Positions 28,401-40,400 of a stretch of 64,000 nt of DNA are shown here, piece by piece. The notes under the pieces are model-generated. The model made no database searches, was not told the DNA's origin, and worked only from the letters and a program-made list of their open reading frames with translations. Every line of letters starts with the position of its first letter. Positions within the stretch are counted from its first letter, which is position 1. Location: positions 135,561 through 199,560 of the forward strand of contig NMRA01000547.1 in NCBI GenBank assembly GCA_002633005.1. Reading direction: 5' to 3'. The position numbers and the translations under genes are program-made. The stretch is from Phoronis australis. Taxonomy: Eukaryota; Phoronida; Phoronidae.

Positions 28401-31400
28401 ATATCGAAAGAGGCCGTTATATGACTTGACGGCATTTCCAAGTCACGATTGTCAGCCGACTGAGACATTGCGCGCTAACAACGGGACCGAACAGTGCCGC
28501 AGTGCGTTATTGCAAGTGATATAAATAGGATAATCTGGACATCTTGCATGAAAAATAAATGTTTTTCCAACACGAAGTTTGGTAAGGTGATNGTTAGGAT
28601 CATCTGCTGTTACGACATTTTTCCCGTCATGTGGCGACGTGACGATAACGCTCTTTGAAAAGAGCTACGCGTTCTGAGTAGGCCTACGACTACGTGTGTG
28701 GTGTGGGTACTTAGATCACGAGGTAAGATTAACCGCCCAGGGCACTTGCCTGTCGTAATAAGCGCCCATGTTCGGTTAACCGCCCACCCTGGATTTTTTG
28801 AAGTTTCACGTTTAAGCGCCCATGTCTGGTTAACCGCCCACCCCCGACTTTTTGGGTTTGTCAATTTAACCGCCCAGGGCGTTAACCCGAACGTTTACGG
28901 TAGTTACTGCAACCAGAATTATCCAGAGGTTCCAAATCTTCAGTTTGGCTATCACCATATTTGCACTTTTGTATGTATATTATGATTTGAGTTCTAATAA
29001 AGATTGAACTTGAACTAATGGCACATGTAGTTCTGTTTGCTGTGACATGTTTGGTGTAGCTGTAATCTGGAAAATTTAGGGATGGGCTCACAATTAACTG
29101 ACTTCTAACCCATTAGAAAAAAAAAACAAGTAGACAGGAGTATTACAATAAAGTAACGAAAACAGGTATGAAACATATTTAAAACCAACGTTCCTTTGGA
29201 AAGTGGCCCTTTGTCAAGAATAATGCAGATTAACTTTTAGTCTTTTTGTAATATTTGAAATGTACCAAGTTAAAACTGCTCTCCACATCGCAGGCTTTAA
29301 AGGAGAATGCCACACAAAAAACAAGCTATTTTGTATCAATTTAAATCGAGTAGTTCTACTCGATAACGGCATGTTCGGTTGCGTTACCTTACACCTGACG
29401 GCAGACGAAGGTGTTGAACTTATCCAATGATGTCATTGGTTTCCCACGCAGTCTGTCCAGCAGTTCACAACACAGGTTACTGGTGTTAGCTTATCGCTTG
29501 AATTCATCGTTTAACGCCAATAAATCATCAAACTTTTCGATGTAAAACCGTTAAAAATACACTGACTTCTTATAAAAACATGCTATTTCGATGTTACGGA
29601 TTTATTGGTATTTGGACACACAAAGTTCGGCAAGCCAATTTACCAAGGTCCGTAGCAGGAGTTTGAGGTCTGTCCGGAGATAAAATCGAAGTATTCTTCC
29701 GTGAAATACAGACAGGAGAACCTAGATCTGTGTTGTTTAGACTTGTGATTTTTTGAGTTCTAAACACACAAAACGCTGGTTATCCCGGCCAGTGGCTCGG
29801 AACCCGATCAGGCCTGTCGCAGCCGGACTGACTCGTTATCCCGGCCAGTGGACCAGAACCCGATCAGGCCTGTCGCGGCCGGACTGAAGGCATCATGAAC
29901 ATAAACCAGCCAAAGTTGGAAACTAAACTCCCATTCAAGAAAATACTATACTAGTGAGCCAAAGAAGTAATGTGCACATGATTATGTTGGTGAATTAGTC
30001 ACAAAACTGCAAATCTACTTACCCCTAACACCTGGCCGTGGGATAGCAAATCGAGTTATTGTTTCACAATAGACACTGTCAACAAAAACGGAATGCGCTC
30101 ACACGGCCTCAGTGTCCGGACAATTAGTTTTCATTAGTGCACCTAAAGCTGGTAACGCTCCTCAAACCATTTGCACTCACGAACACTCCAAAGGCATTAC
30201 AAATTGCATATAATGAGACCGACTTGGTTTCAGTTTTATATAAGTATTGGTTAGGGTGAGAATAATTCATGTTGAAACAGAATGCTCAGTAATAAACGTC
30301 AACATGGCAACTTGCAATTCCGACTTGGAGGAGTACTCATTTGACGAAGACTTCCCAGGTAGATCGTTAGGTTTCTCAGGATATGAGTTCGAACCAGAAT
30401 ACACTGATCAAGAAATATTAGATAGGCGCCATGAACGTGAACAGACAATGGAGCATATGGATAGTTCTAAAAACCGTCTCAATGACTTGTCATTGTGTCA
30501 GTGCGCTATCTGCACCATATTGGAAACGACTGACGCTTGCGTTTATTGCCACGAAATTCAACATGTGAAACGCCTTCTTGGAGAAGCAAGACGGGATTCG
30601 TCAGTGAAATCACTGTCCACGAAATGCCGGCCAAAGACAAGGAGATGATTCTCGGCCTCGTACTTGGTATGAACGCCGTACTTTTCATTTTTTACTGCCG
30701 CGAGCATTTCGGGCTCATGACATAGTTTTCACGTTCAGTGACTTTACCAGACAAAGGGGGTTCTGAGCATGTGATAACATCTAGCTTCTTTGTTAACTGC
30801 CAAGCACAGTCTTTTGTCTGTTATGACCACAGGCATGCCAATTATCTACTAGGATTATTACAGACCACGTGTGAACACCGTCAAACCCAGAGTGAATTGG
30901 TATATTCGGAAAGAATTGATTATCGTAACTTCGGTTGTAGTTGGGCGATTTTGGCGATTCAAAAACTAAACATAATCACCATTTGACAAGGATTTCAGAA
31001 ATGCTATTGGTTTATGTTCAAATATGTTATAACTTCACTTTTATTTTTAAGAGCAAAGCTCAGCCAGGCTAGATATGATCTTAATTGAGGATTAGAGCAA
31101 TTATCAAACAAAAGAGAGCTGGGCCTCTAACCACAAATGCCAGAATGGAGTTAATCAGCCATGTAAAATATTGGCTACAGGGGTAAACTTCCCAACTTGT
31201 TGTTGGGCTATAGAATCCAACAAGTTGGGAGCAATGGGAAAATGCCGTAATGCTCGAGGAAATCGAAAAAACGATGTGCCCACTTTCCTAGCAGCTTCAT
31301 AGGTCACACAAGCAGGAATGACATACCACACCATTGCGGCACTCACTCTACAGATGAACCACTGAGGTCGCTGCGGATTTTATCACCTTCCTCAAATGTT

Positions 31401-34400
31401 AATGGCACACCTCTTGGTAAGGTAAGGTCGATCATGTACGAGCTGATGTGGCCACAGACCGATTAAAATGGTAAAAAAATCGGGTGGCATTGTCCTTTAA
31501 CTCTGTGCAAATGCCACAGAAAAACAATTTGGGTGTAATAAGGACCACCAATGTTAAGAAAGTAGTGCTAGCTATTACCATTCATTAGCTCGGATCTACA
31601 TCAATACAAAGTGTGTGCTGAATAGGCATCATAAAAGTTGTCTGGGGCTTAGGGAATCAGAGGGGTGACCAGTGTAAGCGAGAAATTCTCCACATGTTAA
31701 AAGCAGAGGGTAGGTGAGCATGGCCGTTAACCCTGATATTTACAGTATGTCAAACTGACCAAAAAGGTGGGTTTGCATTCCTAATCACACATTATAACAC
31801 CATGGACAGAATGGTGATCAATGACTGCTTCAAACAGAAAATTCATCATTGTAAATTTGATTTAATCTCCCTTGAAGTTTGTGATCTTGACTTCAACGCG
31901 AGTACGAAATGATTTTTCCACGCTCACTAAGTACATTCAATACGGGAAAATCCAAGACAGTGGGCAGCTCTGCTAAACACACCTATTAGGTTTCAGCCTC
32001 AATATGAAGGTCACTAACCTTTGATGACCTTTACCATCAGTTCGTCCATCACTAGTCTTCTTGTCACTGTCTTTACCGGTTACTTGATCCACCGATGAGG
32101 TGCTACTAGACAGGGAGGCATTTGAGGAACTCACTGGCATAGGTTTGGAGATGTCTATATTAGATAGTGGTGTGCCTGTAAAGAAAATGCCCAGCAAGGT
32201 AACTTAATCTTTAATGAATATTAGTAGGAAGCTCAATACTTACAACGATGAGACCTTCCATTATTAGTGTGTTCCCACTTGTTTAATGTCCAAAGAAACA
32301 TAGACAGCCAAAGCTTTCATCAACTCGCATTAATTCATTCAGTACTTTGTATTCCACATACAACTTCCATCCCAATAAAGATTCTGCAACATTGCAAACT
32401 TCTTTAACGAAGCCAAAAATCCGGCTGCAAGTACAGGATATTCATCTTGCATTGTGTCAGTCATTTCAAAGTGAATGACCAGGGCCCGGTCTCTAATCTT
32501 TGTACTCGAAACGAACTCGAAACTATTTTTGGCAATTTCTCTGCTAAATTGTGCGAACTTAAGATAATTGGTTATCAGACTGTGCTTGAATACATTATAG
32601 TTTATGCATAGGAGTTTCTAGTTCAAGTTTGCCCTTGAAGACCCTTATATTCGTGCTACAAACTCGAGTAAAAACTCGAAATTTCGAGTTCAAACTCGAA
32701 CTTATTGCTTTAATATTGGGTTTACAAACTGTGAACTAAGGGCAATAAATTATCTACGTAAGTTATTGTGTACTTGAGCATAGAATAATAGACACTTATC
32801 TCGAGTTCGCCCAAAAGTAAAGTGGAAAATGCCAAATATAATTTCGAGTTCATTTTGAGTAAAAAGATTGGAGACCGGGCCCAGGAGAGTAAAATGGGAT
32901 TGGTTAAAAATGTAAAGTAAAAAACAAATATTTACTACAAAGAAAGGTAAAAACAATACCTATGCATAACAAAGAAAGTTAATTGTGTTCATTTTTTAAA
33001 CAAGCACTACGGGAAGCAAAAATCCCAGCACAAATAGCTTTCAAACACTTCAACACATAGTAATTAAAGATATAAATCTCTGATATTGCATTTTTGCTGC
33101 TGCTTGATTTTTTAGAGTTGTTTGTTTTGAAAGAACAAAACACTTTCCAAGTGAGAACGAATCCAGCCAGCAATGACAAAATTGAAGCGCCTTTACTTCT
33201 CGTGAGCTACACATCCATTGTTTATTTCACAATAACAAATTTGCCATGAGCTCACGTCTTTACCGAATGTAAGGTAAATACGGTCAGGGTGGCTGACAGC
33301 AAATGAGAAGTTAACAAAAATGTTGAAGGTCACAGTACTCAGATTTTATCAAATGTTCAGCTGCTCTCATGGTAATATTAATTCCAAGAAGTTGCGATGG
33401 CTGATGAACACTATATGTAAGATGTCTAACTGCCACAAACCCAGAAAAATGCGACACAGGAAAGTGGTAAGGCTACAACAAACTGTGCTCCAATGTTTAA
33501 CACTTCAAATATCACTTGTGGTTGAGCATGTGAATATTTGCCTGGTAAGCCTTGAACAACAACAATTATTTGTATTCCGGCTAGGGTCGCAAATACATTA
33601 CCAAAATTAAAATTTTGAGTGCAAATCAAATTTTTACCACATTATTCCTTGTTCCACTACAGTACCGCAATCATCTACAGCATCATTAATCCAAATGGAG
33701 TTTCCAATAACTATCGATTACATTCAACAATAGGGTAAAGGATTTCACCATGCACAGTGTGAACACGATGTCACTCTGACTTCAGCAATTGGCACACACA
33801 CATATGGCATAGACATTACTAATCACCATGCATGCATGACTCAAAAAACAAATGCACCCACAAACACACTTTAACTGGTTTGATGTTGGTGGCCAGAGAT
33901 CTTGACAGCCCAAAAATATTCGAGGGCAGAGGGCCGTTGTTACCTAAGAACATCCGAGTGCCGAGGGCCGTTGTTACCTTAGAACATCTAAGCACCAAGG
34001 GCCGTTGTTACCTTAGAATATCCAAGCGTTGAGGGCCGTTGTTACCTCAGAACATGTAAACGAGAAGGGCCATTGTTACCTTAGAACATCCGAGTGCCAA
34101 GCCATTGTTACCTTAGAACATTCGAGCACCAAGGGCCGTTGTTACCTTACAATATCCAAGCGTCGAGGGCCGTTGTTACCTTAGAACATGCGAACGCGAA
34201 GGGCCGTTGTTACCTTAGAACATGCGAGTGCCGAGGGCCGTTGTTACCTTAGAATAAACATGCTACTCACTTTGTCCCCCAGCAATCATGGCAAAGACAC
34301 TGGAGTCCCTATTGACCCTGGAAGTGTTAGGCGTGCCTGGATCCAGGGAGACAGAGCTCCGATATGAGGGCAGAGTGCCACTTTTCATGGAGTGTGCGTC

Positions 34401-37400
34401 TTCATCACCACCACTTCCATTCGGAACAGCCGTGCTGTCTTTCCTCTGGTCGCCGTCAGGCTGAATGTCCAATCTTTGTTTGTTTTCCAGTATAATCATG
34501 AGGAGTGGTAGGTAGAGTGTAGCAAGTCTACCTTGCTGTAATTGACAAATACGAAAGCCTGAGTATGAAGACAAAATAAGGCCAAAACAGCATAGTTGGT
34601 TCTGGTATACATTCTGTAGATGAGAGAACCCCGTGAAAATGCAAGACCACTCAAGGTTTCGTGAGATAACTCCATATTTACAAGCGAAGCATGTGATGAC
34701 ACAAACTTCCTTAGCGAAATTCTTGTACTCACATCGCAGCAAACCTTGGTGAAATTCAACCATTTTAGCACACACTTTATTGTCCCAAGTTTATTGTCCC
34801 ACTATTATTTGGAATCTGATGCACCCTGTATGACCTATTGTCCAGCATAGCAGAAGATAACTGACTTCCTAGGAACTCCTTTCTCAGGTCAAGAGGTTAT
34901 TCACAACTGTTGCTATTACTGTGGAACAATTAACTTCCATACTACAAAGGGTAGAGCATTGTGATAATTTCTGGTAAATAACCTCACCAGCAAGCAAGTG
35001 CCTTTAGTTAAAATTTCTGGAAAGTTTCAGAATTGTATTCAGAAAAGGTATATGTTTTCTGAAACAAGAAAGATAGTATAATATTATATATTTTCTACTC
35101 AACACAAATCTGTCTTCAAATGAACATGTTTTTTACTAAAATTTAGCTTAGAAGCAATGCTACAGGAAAGATGAAGCATTATCATCATGGCCAAAATTCA
35201 TTTCATACAAATATTCATGAAAAGATCTTAAAATCAGTTTTCAAAATAAAGATTCCTTTTTTATTTTATGCAGCTTTTAAGATGAAAACCAATATTTGCA
35301 TAAAAATCTTTAATCAAAGCCTTGATTTTTGACGTTATCTTATTCAAATACAAGCCCGTTTAGTCTAGAGAACAATGTAGATAACATAGTGTCTGTTACA
35401 TTCGAATCCGATAAGCTGTCATTGAGATAACTAGTTGGCAAAACTTTCATCACTCACAACCATAAAGTAAGACATCAACTTTTAATCTGGAGGTAAAGGT
35501 TAATATCGAATTAAGTACAACAACTTTTTCGCAGCTCAGAACACCGCCTAAGTAGCCGTCTACACGAAAATCTTCACGTTAGGAAATGCCCGTCCACATT
35601 GCACAACGGAAACAAACTTACGTCGAGTCACTACCGTAATTAATGCGAGGTTGGAATACTTTCAAAAATTATGCCAACGCAATGAATATGATATAATATG
35701 TGATACTTGTAGACAAGAGTCTTTTCAGAGGTCTTTTTAAACACTTATTTTGCTAATTTTAAAACTTTTCCAACAGAATGAACCTTTTTATTTATTTTCT
35801 TTTAACGAGTCGAAAAGCGTAGGGCCAGAGCCGTAGTACTTTGAAAAATGCCTCAACGAACAACCAATTCAAAAGTGTAAGGTATGGTCTTGCAGTATTT
35901 TTCATCAAGAATTCGAATAAAACATCAAAACTGCTCTCCAACTAAAAATTAAGAAGTTGGGTTTTACAACTGAAAACAACTAGGTTGAAGTAATAAAGTT
36001 TTATGACTGGTCAACTGACAGTGTAAACAGATCACACAATGGGACTCGTTATGTATGTAGATCTTATGCTGATAAATCTACTGAAACCCTTTGTGCGCTA
36101 CCAGACACTTCGTTTTGTAAAACGCGGCGCTTTCGAGCTTTACTTCACCAGGCTCTGCTGCGATATGAACAAAAGTCATCCCTGGTCTTCACCCAGACTC
36201 ATTTTGAAACATGGACTCGCTGACTGCATATAAAAATCAAAGTAAAATAAACGCCTGCATAAATTTCCACCAAGATCAAGTGTCTTTTGTCTCAAATGTA
36301 TTTTCTTATTCTGAAAAAGTGAGCAACTAAAAATACTGCCCGACACAACAATCCAGTCGAGATCTTTTGAAAAATATTGGTTTTAACAAGGCCTTACTTT
36401 ACCGTCCACTTACATGGGAAACACGTGAATTGGTTTGTGAAGTCTACCAAATCAAACATTCAAAAAGATGGAGGAAACAGTGGATTCTTGTACTGACTGA
36501 CCGGGGCAGACAAAGAAATGGAATTAGGTGCTGTAGTGTTCTAACCAGTCCTTAATTCAATGTCAGCTGTACCAGCCAAATTCCATGAAGATACATTGAA
36601 AATGACGCGCCAATGTGTTCTTAAATGAGTACCTTTCAGCACACAGAAATGTATTTAATCTACACGTACTTTTGCTTAATCTACCTGTACTGTTAGCTCT
36701 CAAGCACTTTTGCTTAATCCACATATAGTTTTACTAAATTAATGCATACTTTTAATCTGTTCATATAGTCCAATCACACACTATTTTACCGCGCATGCCA
36801 GGAGCGTACACAGAGTTAAAAGTGGTCAGTCGCCAATTTTGGCAACTGTATGAAAGACTGCTCGAAAAATTGGGGCTTTGTTAGAGTTGGAAGGAATTAA
36901 AGACATCAACAGCCTCCTAAGGTTTCCCTCTATACACAAAAGGTGCTTCTAGGAACGAGACTTAGATGTTTTAATCAGGGTGGGGGATGATTCGCCGCAC
37001 AGCTTCACCATCTCTACTGGGGTCAATCAAGAAGGTGGCACTGTCTAAAGTACTTATAAAAAGCAGAACGATTATTATTTAAGAACTAAAAGTATGCGTA
37101 GATTAAGCAAAAGTATACATGGATTTAGCACATTTCTACACACAGAAAGTTACTCGTTTAGGAATCCTTTGGTACTTCGCAGTTCACAAGTGGCTTAGCT
37201 GGTAGATGGGCATCAAAAACAGACTTGAAAATAATAAAAATTCCACTAGATAGCCCAGAAAATGTTGAATCCATCCAAATTCAGGATGGTGTCATCCACA
37301 TGTGAATAGGAACAAATTTACCATATTTCATAAAGTGGGATGATACAGAGGTGAAGTTAAGAAATAAAATTGTCTCTAGGGCATGCAGCAGCAACAGCAT

Positions 37401-40400
37401 CCACCCAAAGGTTGACGTGTTCTGTAGTGAGCATCACGAGTATTCAACTGCCACAATTCACCAAAACCCTAGGCAGAATCTACAAGATACAGCACCAGAC
37501 GCATGATGCTCACACAGAGATGACAGCAAATCAATCACATCCAAACAGAAAACAGATGTGATTTTTGGTCAGCTGTGTTGTCTTGTGAGATGTCAGTGGT
37601 ATAGTTGTTTACAAATAGTACCTACTTTGCCGACATATCTGTCATCCAGTGCATGTTTGGCAAGGAGGTTCCTCAGAACTCCAATTGCACTTTTCCTGAT
37701 GTCACGCACTTCGTTCAATGCGTTCTTAACTTCCTGTAACAGAACACCAACGAGGAAATGGTCCTTGCGGTATTCTTCGGAAAGTGTGTAGTCGTGTCTC
37801 AGGTCTGAAACGATGACAAGAACATAGCTTACTGTCTCTTTTGATTACCACCAGAGTGAAACTGTCAGTGCAAACTGGTATTGCAGGAATCGCTAGGTGA
37901 ACAGGTGGTGGGGTCATCGCTGAAAATTGTGACTCTAATTCCTATTTTTCAGTCAAAGAACATAAAAGTTGACAGGAAAAGAGAACTACAGTCACATTTT
38001 TCATAAACACTTACAATAGAATTTGTAGCAAATAGAAAAGGAAGAAGTTACAAGAAAAGGAAGATTAGCGTGGAAATAAGGAATGTAAAAAGTACATTCA
38101 AGCAGTCCAAAAGAAGTAATTAATAATGTTCTGTAAAGTGTGGAGAACAAATAAAACACCAATACAGGTATATAAGCCAAAGATAAAGAAGAACGGGGCT
38201 ACAAAGACAAATGTAATTACATTGCAAGACTTGTAACTCAATGAGATTACCTTCAAAGATTTCTTCAACAACTGGCTTAGTTTTCTTCAACTTTCGCTTT
38301 TTGCCAGGTTCTTCTCACAACAAAAATTCCAAAGTTACAACAAGAATTTAAATGACTACACCAATGTAAAAACCTTTGATGACAGGAAAAGCGTAAACCA
38401 TTGGCTAACACTATAAAGCATATTTATCTAATTTTTGGAAGTAAAAGCCTTTAGTTTACCATGAATGTCTAATATGCAATAAGTAAAATCATAACAACAA
38501 GAAAATGCTAACAGCAAAGCACACAACTGGTGTTTGTGATCTGATATCACACAATTTCCATTCATGGATAGAACAATCATGTATTACCATTTTGCAAACA
38601 CCATCCCACGGCATACAATGCACAAAGGAGTCCACGATTTAGAGAAATTATTATACAACTGTCATAAACTCAGGTGTCTCACAACATAAAATGCCATCAC
38701 AGGGACTTGTAAAGTTTTGAAGAACTGTTTTAGAGCATGGTTGTGCTAAGCTTTAAGTACAATAGAGATAATAGCTACATCTAGTGAAGTTCACAAATAT
38801 TTTGTTGAACAGGTGATGCCTAGACAACTAAGAAGGGCTGATGAATGATCCGCCTTGACAGGCAGATAGTCACCACTTGCCATCACACGTAAGTCTGCAA
38901 TATTTGTGAATTGTACTGTATGGTTATATCTAAGTTCAAACATATCACATTAAAAATGCATTTCATGCTTCAAATGAATTTACAACATGCAAATGAAATC
39001 ACTGGCATGCTGTATCATCAAGTAAATTAAGTTGGAAACTAACAACTGAAAAATGCTGTATATGAGGCCATGGCTTTTAAGGAGCAATAACAATTTTCTG
39101 CGAACAATATATTAGACTTTAACTGTTTTGGATGTAAGAAAAGTCATTATTTTTCTGGAGTTTTCTACCAATCTGGCAAGCATGCACAGTTAGGATGCAA
39201 TAAGATGGGTAAGAGATTATTGTTATTATTCAGAAGAGATAAGGTGCATCATATAAGTGCTTCATCTCTATAAAGTTCTGTACCTTTTAGCTTCCAAGGA
39301 ATGTTTTGAGAAATACTTGGCATTCACAACCTTTGATAAATGAAAAAGTTCAATTTTCACATTTTTTTCTCTCTGAATTTTTGTGAGATTTTACTGCACT
39401 AGCAAAAATTAATAAAATATTGGTTGGCTAAATCCATTCCATAAAAATATATAATAAAACAAATCAGAAGACAATACATCATCTACTAAGTTTGTCAATG
39501 GTGTTAGAAGTTCACTGACAGTGGTTAGCCATTAGGCATTACATATTAATTGCCAATCTGCAGCATCGACTTACCAGTTGGGATTTGAATACTCAGTAGC
39601 TCCAGACTTTTCTGATTGTGCTCTTTTGTTCATACAAAAATTTACATGCAGAGCCTGCTATTTTTGACTCTGTGGCCTATAAATACTGAATCTGGCATTA
39701 AAACTTATTAGCTCTTTCAGTCTTTGAATGAAAAAAAATCGATTAACTACAACAAAATAAAAGGGTAACTGGAAGATTGCCACTGCTGCACCTTTGTTAA
39801 GTACCATAGTCCCAGTCTTCCCTCTGTAGGCAGGCTTGTGTACTTAACACTAAAACAGAGCGGTTATCCTTCCCAAATAATCCAGTCAGTTTCGAATACG
39901 GGAGAACCTAATGCACTTAATTGACCAAACCTATATGAGGTAAGGCAAGACAGTGATAATGCAATTGATTAAAACAGAAAACTTGAGAAGATTCTCCAAG
40001 TTTCCAGCATATAAAATCATGTTTCGAAATATTCCAGAATCTTAAAAACATTTAGAACAATCAGTCAATAAGTAAGATAGTTGCTAAGAGTAACACCTTT
40101 CGTTCAAAAATTCCATGTAGTATATAAATTTGATTCTAGTTGTTATCAAGCAACTTAGATTGGTGAGACCACACGCCACTTGACTTCAAGGATGAAGGAA
40201 CACCTAGTTAGCGATAAGAATTCACGTATCTTTAGACACTTGGAAAACAATGCTGCTTGAAGAGAGGCCGCTGGGAAACACAGCTTTACGATTATTGACA
40301 GTGATACTAATTGTTAAGAGCAATTCCATATAAAAACCAGATGTGGGCTATATATGCAAAATCCCCAATTTTTTTGAAACTTAGAATATCAGCTGGCCTT

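Larger units (their letters stand above)
24763..32018. other. DOCK intron: TIR element, tandem duplication and nested plus-strand gene
   Basis: Listed items sit at 24969-25283, 27664-28902, 29780-29887, 30304-30648 and 31709-31747. 25330-27660 shows no gene; the open frame at 26093-26371 (+) has no known motif. Confidence 0.55.

Noticed and set aside
28610-28985. ORFs with repeated WAVNxTWAL-like wording
   Set aside because: Translation of the sub-repeats in the right end of TIR copy B; not a protein.
30537-30986. Overlapping plus-strand frames as the missing C-terminus of the nested gene
   Set aside because: Neither frame shows the C-I-T-E-H or aromatic block expected of the P2X7 domain, and no clear splice pair joins them.
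33929-34256. CRISPR array
   Set aside because: Units are contiguous with no unique spacers and lie in a eukaryotic intron; it is a minisatellite.
37558-37791. 77-residue plus-strand ORF
   Set aside because: Antisense shadow of DOCK exon 8.
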